NCBI GenBank assembly: GCA_021155205.1
Contig: JAJNPS010000015.1
Span: forward strand, 1 to 64,000
Direction: 5' to 3'
Source: Rhodobacterales bacterium
GTDB lineage: Bacteria; Pseudomonadota; Alphaproteobacteria; Rhodobacterales; Rhodobacteraceae
Length of the DNA stretch: 64,000 nucleotides
Under the pieces are notes generated by a model. It searched no databases. It was given only the letters and a program-made list of their open reading frames with translations, and had not been told where the DNA came from. Each line of letters opens with the position of its first letter. Position 1 is the first letter of the stretch. Shown piece by piece: positions 51,449 to 59,643 of this stretch. The translations under genes were made by a program, and so were the position numbers.

Positions 51449-52747
51449 TCATCGCCCGGCTTGTCCGTGTGCCAGATAAGGCGCGATGGCCGTCATCGTC
51501 TTTTCCGTGGCCCCGGAATGCGCCGCAAGGAACGCCTCGATCCCCTGTTGGGTCGGACCCGGCCAGCCATCGGGTCCCAGCGCCGCCGCCAGGTCGCCTG
51601 CCGTCGCAACCCGCAGGCAGACACCTGCCGCAATAGCCTCGACGGCGGGATATTCGATGGTGTGGATGTTCGGGCCGACGATGACCGGACGCCCCAGCGC
51701 CAGGGGCTCGATGATGTTATGCGCCCCTGCAGGAATGAATCCGCCGCCTGTCACCGCCCGGTCGGCCATGGCCAGATAGGCATACATCTCGCCCAGACTG
51801 TCACCCAGCAGCAGGTCGGTTCTTCGGGCATCCAGAACCGTCAGGTCCGCCCCAAGCACCTGCGAGCGCCGCACCATGGCGATCCCCCTTGCCGCGACCA
51901 GTGCTGCCACTTCATCAAAGCGTTCCGGCTTGCGCGGGACATAGACGATGAACGGGCGCGGCTTGCGGGCCAGCGCGCGCGCGATGGCATCAAGATAGAT
52001 CTCATCCTCGCCTTCGACCGCCGAGGCAAAGGTGATCACCGGGCGATCCCCGGCCAGCGCCGCCCTTGCCGCGCGCCCCGCCTCCACCAGCGCCTGCGGA
52101 ACCGGCTGGTCGAACCGCAATTCCCCCGTCACGTGGATGTTGCGCACCCCGACGCTGGCAAATCGACGCGCCTGCAGGTCCGACTTGACCAGCGCCCCGG
52201 CAAAACAGCGCATCACGGCATGGCGCAATGTCCCCCTGGCATCCCGCGCCATCGACGGTTCGGGATACTGCGCGTTGCACATGAACAGCGGCACGCCCGC
52301 ATTGGCCGATGCCGCCACCATGCGCGGCCAGATCTCGATTTCCATCACCAGCCCCAGTTTCGGAGCAAAGGCGCGAAAGAACCGACCATAGGCCCATGCG
52401 GTTTCGAGCGGAACCCAGACAACCGCCACCTGCCCCGCCGAAACCTTTGCCGCAAGAACGCGGTCCGCCTCGCGCCGCCCGGCGGGGGTAAAGGTGGTAA
52501 TGACAACCTTTTCACCCCGCTCCATGAGTGCGCGGATCAGCGGTACGGCGGAGCGGACCTCGCCCAGACTGACCGCATGGACCCAGACGGCACCCGGCAG
52601 CGCCCGGTCGTAGCGCCCGAACCGTTCCGCGATCCGCTGGCGGTAAAGCGCATCCTTGCGCCCACGCCACCACAGATAGCCGAGGATCAGCGGCAACCCC
52701 AGCGTCCAGAGCGCCGACCACGCCGCCAGAAAAAGCCGCAGCCTCAT
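51449..52747 (-). CDS. Kdo transferase (WaaA/KdtA-like, GT30), copy 2
   Basis: 432 residues. An N-terminal membrane anchor (LRLFLAAWSALWTLGLPLIL) is followed by the glycosyltransferase N domain with WVHAVSLGEVRSAVPLIRAL, whose Glu is the catalytic base, and EIEIWPRMVAASANAGVPLF. The C-terminal GT-B half has TGGGFIPAGAHNIIEPLALG. It fits enzymes that add Kdo to lipid A. Its start overlaps the stop of the first copy as ATGA (52744-52747). Confidence 0.86.
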   Translation of the reverse strand: MRLRLFLAAWSALWTLGLPLILGYLWWRGRKDALYRQRIAERFGRYDRALPGAVWVHAVSLGEVRSAVPLIRALMERGEKVVITTFTPAGRREADRVLAAKVSAGQVAVVWVPLETAWAYGRFFRAFAPKLGLVMEIEIWPRMVAASANAGVPLFMCNAQYPEPSMARDARGTLRHAVMRCFAGALVKSDLQARRFASVGVRNIHVTGELRFDQPVPQALVEAGRAARAALAGDRPVITFASAVEGEDEIYLDAIARALARKPRPFIVYVPRKPERFDEVAALVAARGIAMVRRSQVLGADLTVLDARRTDLLLGDSLGEMYAYLAMADRAVTGGGFIPAGAHNIIEPLALGRPVIVGPNIHTIEYPAVEAIAAGVCLRVATAGDLAAALGPDGWPGPTQQGIEAFLAAHSGATEKTMTAIAPYLAHGQAGR

Positions 52748-53988
52748 CGCGGCGGCACCAGCGCTACCAGCCTGCGCGCCAGCGGCGCAAGACTGCCCGC
52801 CGCGCCGCGCCAAAGCTCCTCTGCGCGGGCGGCCGTCTCTGCAAGGTCACGCTCAAGGGTGTCTGCCAGCGTCAGGGCGCTGACCTCAACCGCCGCGTTT
52901 GATCCATCCAGCACGGCGTAATCGGCGGCAAAGTTGCGCAGGCGCGGCCCGTGCAGGATCGCCGAGCCCAGGGCGGCAGGCTCCCACGGGTTGTGACCCT
53001 CGACCGGACCAAAGGTTCCGCCCATCAGCGTCACCGGGCACAACCTGTACCACAGCCCCAGTTCGCCAAACGTGTCGGCAAGATGGACGGCGCCGCCCGG
53101 CCCCTCGCCCGCCATGCGCCGCGTCAGCGGCAGCGCATGGTCCTGCGCGGCCGCTGCAATCTGGGGCCAGCGGTCGGGCTGGCGCGGCACGATGACCAGT
53201 AGCCAGCGCGGGTCCGCCGCCCAGAGTGCTGCCTGCGCCGTCAGCGCAACCGCCTCGTCCTCGGCATGCGACGACGCCAACAGCCATGGATTGCGGCCGA
53301 AGAGCTTGCGCTGAAGGTCGGCAAGCCCATCCGGATCATGGCCGAGCGGCGGTGCGGTCGCCTTCAGGGACGGGGCCACCTCGACATCCCTTGCCCCCAG
53401 CAGCGCCAGATGCCGCGCGGTTTCGGCATCCTGCGCGGTGGCCAGCCGGAAGCGGGGGTAAATCTGCGCCAGAAGTCCACGGATGCGGCGGCGGCGCTGG
53501 AAGGCGGCCGCATTCATCCGCGCATTCACCAGCGCCAGCGGAATGCCGCGCCGGTCGGCGGCCAGGATCGCGGTGGGCCACAGGTCCTGTTCAGACCAGA
53601 TCGCAAGGTCGGGCCGCCAGTGGTTCAGGAACCGCGCCACAAACCGAGGCGCATCCAGCGGCAGATACTGATGAACGGTGCGCGGCGGCAGGTTGCCCGC
53701 CACCACCTGCGCCGACGACCGCGCCGTCGAGGTGATCAGAAAGTTCAGCATCGGATCGCCCGTCGCCATCGCCGCGACCAGACCGCGCAGGGCCATCACT
53801 TCGCCCAGGCCCACCCCATGCAGCCAGACCAGCCGCCCTTCGGGCCGCGGCACCGATGTCCGCCCCAGCTTTTCGCGCCAGCGCCCTGCGTCCTCGCGGC
53901 CCCGCGCCAGACGGCGGCGCAGATGAAGAGGTGCCACCACCCCCAGGGTCCGCGCCAGCGCCAGATAGGCGGTGACCTGCCAGGCCAT
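52744..53988 (-). CDS. Kdo transferase-like protein, copy 1
   Basis: 414 residues, a paralogue of copy 2. The catalytic-site segment is LVWLHGVGLGEVMALRGLVA, with DLAIWSEQDLWPTAILAADR and LMGGTFGPVEGHNPWEPAAL. It is shorter and more diverged, and HGVG replaces the usual HAVS. It lies 2 bases after the NeuC stop and is coupled to copy 2, inside a nonulosonic acid cluster. The acceptor or donor may therefore not be Kdo. Confidence 0.82.
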   Translation of the reverse strand: MAWQVTAYLALARTLGVVAPLHLRRRLARGREDAGRWREKLGRTSVPRPEGRLVWLHGVGLGEVMALRGLVAAMATGDPMLNFLITSTARSSAQVVAGNLPPRTVHQYLPLDAPRFVARFLNHWRPDLAIWSEQDLWPTAILAADRRGIPLALVNARMNAAAFQRRRRIRGLLAQIYPRFRLATAQDAETARHLALLGARDVEVAPSLKATAPPLGHDPDGLADLQRKLFGRNPWLLASSHAEDEAVALTAQAALWAADPRWLLVIVPRQPDRWPQIAAAAQDHALPLTRRMAGEGPGGAVHLADTFGELGLWYRLCPVTLMGGTFGPVEGHNPWEPAALGSAILHGPRLRNFAADYAVLDGSNAAVEVSALTLADTLERDLAETAARAEELWRGAAGSLAPLARRLVALVPPR

Positions 53989-53990
53989 CC

Positions 53991-55112
53991 CTAGCCGGCG
54001 TCCTGAAAGGATTTCTGCAGGTTGTGGGTCCAGAACGCATTGTCCGCCAGCACGCGCACAAAGCGGTCGGCGGCCCGGCCTTCGCCAAAGCCGTCATGGC
54101 GCGGCACCGTCCGGCCCCAGTCGTCGCGCAGAAAGGCCGCAATGGCCCCCCGGTCGCTGGCGAGACTGGCCTTGACCGAGGGCGCCGCCGCCCGGTTGGT
54201 CTGGCGGGAACCCACATCCAGCGACGGGATGCCCAGAAACGGCGCCTCGCGCACGCCAGCGCTTGAATTGCCGACCATGCAGGCGGCATTCTTCAGCAGT
54301 TCGGAAAAATGCGCGAACCGCATCGACGGGATCAGCCGGAACCTGTCGCGCGGCAGGGCCTCTACCACCCGGAAGATCGCCTCTGACCCCGGATCGTTGT
54401 TCGGCGCGATCACCACGAAATGCCGTCCCGATTCTGCCAACGCTCCGAACAGCGCCTGTGCCTGATTGCCCATGGTGGCGGCTTCGGAAGTCACGGGATG
54501 AAAGACCGCGATCCCGTATTCGGCAAAGGGAATGTCATAGCGCGCGCGCACTTCGTCAATGGTGACGCCAGACGGCGCGGAATGGAAATCAAGTTCCGGC
54601 GAGCCTATGACATGCACTGTCGCCGCCGGCTCGCCAAGCGCCATGACGCGCCGCGCCGCCGCATCGGAGGACACGAAATGCACATGCGCCAGCTTGGTAT
54701 TGCAGTGGCGGATCACCTCGTCGATGGTGCCCGACACCTCGCCGCCCTCGACATGGGCGGTCAGGATGTAGTTGGTGGCCCCCACCAGCGCCCCCGCCAG
54801 CGCCTCGATCCGGTCGCCGTGGACCACGATCAGGTCGGGTCGATGTTCCGTCACATAGTCCGAAAACCCCAGGATCGTCTTGGCCAGGATGACATCCTGA
54901 GGATCGCCGGGACGCTGGTTCATGAAGTCATGCACCGCAACCCCCGGCATGCGCGCGACCTCGACCCTGGTCAGGCCATAGGCCTCCATCATGTGCATGC
55001 CGGTCACGAAAAAGGTGACGCCGTAGCCTGCATCGCGCGCGGCCGCGGCCAGGGGTTCCAGCTTGCCGAAATCGGCGCGCGTGCCGGTGAGAAAGAGGAG
55101 GTGGCGGGTCAT
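53991..55112 (-). CDS. neuC: UDP-GlcNAc 2-epimerase (hydrolysing), NeuC-like
   Basis: 373 residues. It would release ManNAc (or a di-N-acetyl analogue) from a UDP-sugar as the first step to a nonulosonic acid. Family motifs are LFLTGTRADFGKLEPLAAAA at the start, LIVVHGDRIEALAGALVGA, AHVEGGEVSGTIDEVIRHC, VFHPVTSEAAT and MVGNSSAGVREAPFLGIPSL. The start at MTRHLLF matches the family; the frame extends to 55199. The downstream pair of Kdo-transferase-like genes follows by 2 bases. Confidence 0.9.
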   Translation of the reverse strand: MTRHLLFLTGTRADFGKLEPLAAAARDAGYGVTFFVTGMHMMEAYGLTRVEVARMPGVAVHDFMNQRPGDPQDVILAKTILGFSDYVTEHRPDLIVVHGDRIEALAGALVGATNYILTAHVEGGEVSGTIDEVIRHCNTKLAHVHFVSSDAAARRVMALGEPAATVHVIGSPELDFHSAPSGVTIDEVRARYDIPFAEYGIAVFHPVTSEAATMGNQAQALFGALAESGRHFVVIAPNNDPGSEAIFRVVEALPRDRFRLIPSMRFAHFSELLKNAACMVGNSSAGVREAPFLGIPSLDVGSRQTNRAAAPSVKASLASDRGAIAAFLRDDWGRTVPRHDGFGEGRAADRFVRVLADNAFWTHNLQKSFQDAG

Positions 55113-55332
55113 GGGATCGTTATGGCGTGTCGATGCCGAGTAAGGCAAGGGCTGGCGAGGACGGTATTGTAAGCGAGGCAGCACTGACTGCACCCGCAAC
55201 CATATCCAGCCAGTTCAAAGGCACATAACTGACACCTTCACCTAGCATCGCAGGAAAGAACGGGGTTTCCAGTTGCGGTCGCAACGAAACAGAAGTTAAC
55301 ATCGGACAGTTGAATTTTCCGCGAGCCTGGTC
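55113..55332. other. AT-richer intergenic region between neuC and a sulfotransferase gene
   Basis: 220 bases between divergent genes. Base composition becomes visibly AT-richer here and stays so through about 57480. No clear promoter, dyad or RNA was picked out. Confidence 0.3.
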
Positions 55333-56064
55333 GTGATCTACCTGTCAAAGCCCAATCTGCTTTTCTTGAAACCCAAAAAGACTGCCGGCACCAGCGTTGA
55401 AATCGCTTTGTCTTGCAACGCGGGAGCAGGTGACATTGTGACGCCGATTGTGCCTGAAGATGAAGCGGTCCGGTATCAGCTCGGCGGTCAGTTTCCTCTC
55501 AACTGGGCTTGGAACAGGCGTCTAGAAACGGACTACGCTTCAAGTTTTGAAGCCTACCTTGAGAATGGAAAAATCAAACCCAGATGGTTCGGACTCCGAA
55601 AAGGCCGTCTTTATTCGCGCAGCGCCGCGAAGTTTGTCAACCACATCCCACCCGCGCTGATTTTGAAACGGGCAGGCAAGACGTTTCTTGAAAACTCATT
55701 CGTTGTTACGATGTGTCGGCACCCCTACGAAACTGTGGTTTCTTGGGCATCCCATCTACACGCCGACAATGGCGGCGAGTTCGAACACGTCCTTGATCGC
55801 GCGGTGCGCCACCGCCCGTTGAACGAGGTCTACTACTTCAGCATCCGAAAGCCCGATTTCGTCATTCGGTACGAAAGCCTCCAGACTGACCTACGAGCGT
55901 TAGAAGAACGTTTTGGCTTGACATTGGTTCAAAACCTCCCGGTGACCAAAGGCAAGGCCCGACGAGACCGTCGTCCGGCTAGAGAGTTACTGTCGAAAGA
56001 ACAACGGGATATCATCTTGTGGTCCCACAAACGAACCTTCGATACCTTTGGATACGAGCCTTAA
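55333..56064 (+). CDS. Sulfotransferase-like protein
   Basis: 243 residues. The 5'-phosphosulfate loop PKKTAGTSVEIALS lies near residue 14. The 3'-phosphate-binding segment is VVTMCRHPYETVVSWASHLH near residue 128. This is the PAPS-dependent carbohydrate sulfotransferase pattern. The start codon appears to be GTG. The gene is alone on the plus strand between neuC and a second sulfotransferase and is AT-richer than its neighbours. It may decorate the surface glycan made by the cluster. Confidence 0.72.
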   Translation: MIYLSKPNLLFLKPKKTAGTSVEIALSCNAGAGDIVTPIVPEDEAVRYQLGGQFPLNWAWNRRLETDYASSFEAYLENGKIKPRWFGLRKGRLYSRSAAKFVNHIPPALILKRAGKTFLENSFVVTMCRHPYETVVSWASHLHADNGGEFEHVLDRAVRHRPLNEVYYFSIRKPDFVIRYESLQTDLRALEERFGLTLVQNLPVTKGKARRDRRPARELLSKEQRDIILWSHKRTFDTFGYEP

Positions 56065-56089
56065 CGATGACAGCCGCAGTCCGGCGCCG

Positions 56090-56758
56090 TCACAGCACGT
56101 CCGGATAATCCAACAACCGGAAGTCACGCCGATAGATCTCACGGACCATCCCTTCGGTTCTCTGATTGTAGTAACTCTGATAGGGCCGCTTGTCAGATCT
56201 AGCTTTCGTCTTGTTCACGTACAAAAGTTGGGTTCCTGCAAGTCCTAAATCGTGAACCAGTCTTTCAAAATCCTTCGCCAGGTTTTCGAAACGCAAAAGG
56301 CGCGTCACGGCGATTTCTCCTGCCGAATCTATGATAAAATGAGTCTGGTCCGGCATTCTTACAAAAAGAGTGTGGTTCCAGAAGGGCTTGTTGTAGCGAT
56401 CCTGAAGATAGGCCTCAAAACTCATGGCGGCAAAACGTCGTGCAATTTTCTGGTTCCGGAACTGCTTGAGATACTCATAATGCGAGACCGCTTGATCGAA
56501 GGGGTTGCGAACCACGGCAAAACTGAAGAATCGGTCCCAAACAGGTCTCGATAGCTTGGCTATCATTTTTTGGGCTGGTTCGTGCACGCGAAAATGCGCA
56601 AAAGCCGGCGATTCGATAATCGGCAGTCGCCGCGAGAATGATCGCCAAAGCGTTCGTCTTGTTGGCCTGCTGTATGGCTGCAACGTATCCATTACTGACC
56701 AGCCCGCAGTTTTGGGCACATGAACAAATATGAAATTGTACGACTCCGACAGAATCAT
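56090..56758 (-). CDS. Sulfotransferase family 2-like protein
   Basis: 222 residues. PAPS loop NFIFVHVPKTAGWSVMDTLQ near residue 8; 3'-phosphate site FFSFAVVRNPFDQAVSHYEY near residue 78; HFIIDSAGEIAVTRLLRFEN further on. It belongs to the carbohydrate sulfotransferase group (chondroitin/heparan-type fold). The start overlaps the methyltransferase stop as ATGA. AT-rich like the gene at 55333. Confidence 0.8.
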   Translation of the reverse strand: MILSESYNFIFVHVPKTAGWSVMDTLQPYSRPTRRTLWRSFSRRLPIIESPAFAHFRVHEPAQKMIAKLSRPVWDRFFSFAVVRNPFDQAVSHYEYLKQFRNQKIARRFAAMSFEAYLQDRYNKPFWNHTLFVRMPDQTHFIIDSAGEIAVTRLLRFENLAKDFERLVHDLGLAGTQLLYVNKTKARSDKRPYQSYYNQRTEGMVREIYRRDFRLLDYPDVL

Positions 56759-57489
56759 TTCTGAGCGGTCCGCCGGGCATGGCGCTTTTGCTTGCGCACG
56801 TGGTTCCAAGTCCGTAATCGCGCATAGTCTTTCTCCGGAAGCATTGACTTCAACACTATCCCAAAGGTTTGCCCCAGCCGCCGTTTGGCTGCAACCTTTG
56901 CACCATTCGCTTTTCCCCGGGCAAGCAGATCCGGCGGTGGCGCGCCCGCGGTGGCAACTGTTTTGACCATCGCCCAACTCGGATGTCCGGCGTATTCCAC
57001 ACTCTCAACCTCGGTCGTTACGCAAAGGTCAAAACCGGTTTCTCGCGCAAACGTGTCAACCGCTTCTATCACCAGTGGCCAATCATTGTGGTAGTCATCG
57101 CCCGAAATGAGCCCGCCAATCTTGACTTTTCGCGCCCATTGCCAAATCGTCTCACCGCCTTCCTGACCGGTATGCGCATATCCGTCGATGTATATGAAAT
57201 CCAAACTCTCATCGTCAAACAGGTCATATGCCTCAGCGAAACTCATTCGTAGAAGCTTGTAGGGTCCGAACAGTCCAACACGGCGCAATGCTGTCTTGTA
57301 TTGTTCGACATCATGGGTATCGGCATACATGTCGATACCGAAGAATGTTTTAAAGCGTCCCGATGTCACCATCCTGCGCGAGAACTCGCCCGCAGCAACG
57401 CCCAGTTCAATGCCGATCAAATCGGTTCGCTCACCAAGAAGTCGCAAGACATCATGTCGGTGCCAGCCCTGCAATGCGCGACCCCTCAC
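56755..57489 (-). CDS. Class I SAM-dependent methyltransferase (methyltransf_24-like)
   Basis: 244 residues from the GTG at 57489, which overlaps the NeuB stop (GTGA); a GTG at 57504 is an alternative. Motif I is LIGIELGVAAGEFSRRMVTS near residue 24. DFIYIDGYAHTGQEGG and GGLISGDDYHNDWP are typical of the sugar-associated methyltransf_24 group. It is coupled to neuB upstream and a sulfotransferase downstream, so it probably methylates a glycan or its precursor. The last 40 residues are basic. Confidence 0.8.
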   Translation of the reverse strand: MRGRALQGWHRHDVLRLLGERTDLIGIELGVAAGEFSRRMVTSGRFKTFFGIDMYADTHDVEQYKTALRRVGLFGPYKLLRMSFAEAYDLFDDESLDFIYIDGYAHTGQEGGETIWQWARKVKIGGLISGDDYHNDWPLVIEAVDTFARETGFDLCVTTEVESVEYAGHPSWAMVKTVATAGAPPPDLLARGKANGAKVAAKRRLGQTFGIVLKSMLPEKDYARLRTWNHVRKQKRHARRTAQK

Positions 57490-58544
57490 CCCAGATCCCC
57501 CCACCTCAACTGCGTGTTCCGCACCACCGCCCTCAACAGCCTTTTCCCCACCACCTTGTCGAAATCATAACCCGCGATCTCGCCCGAACCCGGCCGCCGC
57601 GCCCAGATGTCGGCCTCGGTGATCACATGGCCCGCGGGCAGGTCGCGGTCGGCGACGACGCTGGCGCGGGCGAAACGATAGACGGGTTCCTCGGCTTCGG
57701 TGCGCTGTTTGGGGTTGTGCAGCGCGGTCCAGATCTCGCGGCTGCGGTCGATCAGGAACCGCAACTCGGCGGGGTCCATCGAGTTGATGATGTCCGGGCC
57801 CTTGCGGTAGCGGGTGTCGGTATAATGCCGCTCTAGAATACAGGCGCCAAGGGCGACCGACGCGAGGGCCATTTCCGGGCCGATGGAGTGATCCGAAAAG
57901 CCGACGACCGCCTTGGGAAAGGCCGCCCTCAGGTCCGTCACCCCCTGCAGCGACACGATCTCGGGCGGGCTTGGATAAAGGTTGGTGCATTCCAGCAGCG
58001 CATAGTCGATGCCCGCCGCATCCAGAATGGCGACCGACCGGCGGATTGATTCGATCGTCTGCATGCCGGTCGACAGGATCACCGGCTTGCCCTTGCGCGC
58101 GATGTGGCGGATCAGCGGCAGATTATCCGCCTCGCCCGACCCGATCTTGTAGGCGGGCACGTCGAGCGTTTCCAGGAAATCCGCCGCCGCGCGGGAAAAG
58201 GGCGTGGAAATCCAGATTATCCCAAGGGATTCGGTGTACCGTTTCAACTCTGCCTCGTCATCCAAGGACAGCGCGCAGCGTTCCATCACATGCCAGATCG
58301 AGACATCGGCATTGGGCGGAAAGATCGACTTCGCCTCTTCGGTCATCTCGTCGTCGATGATGTGGGTCTGGTGCTTGATCATTTCGCATCCGGCCCCTGC
58401 GGCCAGCCGCACCATCTCTTTGGCCACGCCAAGATCGCCGCCATGGTTGATGCCGATCTCGGCAATCACCAGCGGCGGGCGGGCGGGGCCGATCTCGCGA
58501 TGGGCAATCTTCATGACGAGGGCGTTCCTGACTTGCATGGGCAT
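57486..58544 (-). CDS. neuB: N-acetylneuraminate synthase-like (NeuB)
   Basis: 352 residues. It condenses phosphoenolpyruvate with an N-acyl-mannosamine-type sugar to a nine-carbon acid. The TIM barrel has PLVIAEIGINHGGDLGVAKE near residue 24, CEMIKHQTHIIDDEM, AYKIGSGEADNLPLIRHIAR and VGFSDHSIGPEMALASVALG. A C-terminal SAF antifreeze-like domain (RASVVADRDLPAGHVITEAD) is present. Starts at 58544, 58538 or 58514 are all possible. First gene of a coupled neuB-methyltransferase-sulfotransferase unit. Confidence 0.92.
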   Translation of the reverse strand: MPMQVRNALVMKIAHREIGPARPPLVIAEIGINHGGDLGVAKEMVRLAAGAGCEMIKHQTHIIDDEMTEEAKSIFPPNADVSIWHVMERCALSLDDEAELKRYTESLGIIWISTPFSRAAADFLETLDVPAYKIGSGEADNLPLIRHIARKGKPVILSTGMQTIESIRRSVAILDAAGIDYALLECTNLYPSPPEIVSLQGVTDLRAAFPKAVVGFSDHSIGPEMALASVALGACILERHYTDTRYRKGPDIINSMDPAELRFLIDRSREIWTALHNPKQRTEAEEPVYRFARASVVADRDLPAGHVITEADIWARRPGSGEIAGYDFDKVVGKRLLRAVVRNTQLRWGDLG

Positions 58545-58686
58545 CTTCTGCGGGGCCCGGGCACAGACTTAACGGCAACAGGGGTCCAACCGCAACCCGG
58601 TCGCCTGGCAGGAAAGCCAGTCCGCCCGGTTTCCTCTGACAGGTCCGGTCAAGACTGCTAGGGTTGTCGCCGCAAAAACGGGAATC

Positions 58687-59538
58687 ATGCTGATGGATGC
58701 CGGACTGCCCGCGCCCGACCCGCCGACCACGATCGCCGAGTTTCGCGCGCGCCTTGCAACGGTGAACGACCGCCTGCCGCGCCGCCTGCAGGCCTGTGCC
58801 GCGCATGTCGCGGCCAACATGGACCGCATCGCGGTGTCCACGGTGGCGGAACTGTCCGCCCGTGCGGGCGTGGCGCCATCGGCTTTCATGCGGTTCTGCC
58901 AGATTCTCGGGTTTTCGGGCTTTTCCGAGATGCAGCGCCTTTTCCGCGACAGCTATGCACCGCCCTGGCCGGATTACGCCACGCGGTTGCAGAACCTGAA
59001 AGGGGCCGGGGCCGGCAGCCCGGCGGCGCTGGTGGCGGAATTTGTCGAGGCCGGGCATCTGTCCCTGGAATCGCTGGCCAAGTCGCTGGACGAAGCGGCG
59101 CTCGCCGCCGCCGTCGATGTGCTTGCCCGTGCCGACACGATCCATGTCATCGGCGCACGGCGCGCCTTTCCGGTCGCGGCATACCTTGCCTATGTGTTTG
59201 AAAAGATGGCGGTGCCCTGCATCCTGCATGATGGTGTCGGACGGCTGGACCTGCGCGGTGCGCTGCGGCCGGACGACGCGCTCTTGGCGATCAGTTTTGC
59301 GCCCTACGCGCCCGAAACGCTGTCGCTGGTCGAGGCGGCCAAGGACTCGGGCCTGCCGATTGCGGCGATCACCGACCATGCCGCCTCGCCGCTTGCGCGG
59401 CTGGCGACCGCGACCCTGTCGGTGCCCGAGGTCGATTTCGGGGCCTTCCGGTCGCTGTCGGCGACCTGGGCGCTGTCGCTGGCCCTGGCGGTCGCGATAG
59501 GGTCCAGCGAGGACCGCCATCCCGACGCAAAAGCCTGA
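58687..59538 (+). CDS. RpiR/MurR-family regulator of the iol genes
   Basis: 283 residues. N-terminal HTH_6 (STVAELSARAGVAPSAFMRF then ILGFSGFSEMQRLFRD) and C-terminal SIS sugar-phosphate domain (TIHVIGARRAFPVAAYLAYV; LRPDDALLAISFAPYAPETL). It lies upstream of iolC on the same strand and should sense an inositol catabolite. A perfect GAATA-TT-TATTC dyad lies between it and iolC. Confidence 0.9.
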   Translation: MLMDAGLPAPDPPTTIAEFRARLATVNDRLPRRLQACAAHVAANMDRIAVSTVAELSARAGVAPSAFMRFCQILGFSGFSEMQRLFRDSYAPPWPDYATRLQNLKGAGAGSPAALVAEFVEAGHLSLESLAKSLDEAALAAAVDVLARADTIHVIGARRAFPVAAYLAYVFEKMAVPCILHDGVGRLDLRGALRPDDALLAISFAPYAPETLSLVEAAKDSGLPIAAITDHAASPLARLATATLSVPEVDFGAFRSLSATWALSLALAVAIGSSEDRHPDAKA

Positions 59539-59567
59539 AAAAGACGCTTTCATTTTTCCAGACATTA

Positions 59568-59579
59568 GAATATTTATTC
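59568..59579 (+). promoter_or_regulatory. RpiR-type operator upstream of iolC
   Basis: GAATA-TT-TATTC, a perfect dyad, 64 bases before the iolC start, in an AT-rich stretch that contrasts with the GC-rich coding sequence. GAAT/ATTC half-sites are usual for RpiR-family iol regulators, so the neighbouring regulator probably binds here. Confidence 0.55.
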
Positions 59580-59643
59580 CAAAAACAATGCTCCACATCG
59601 CGCCGGATCGATCTGCGATGTCACAGGGACGGGATGCGCTGCC

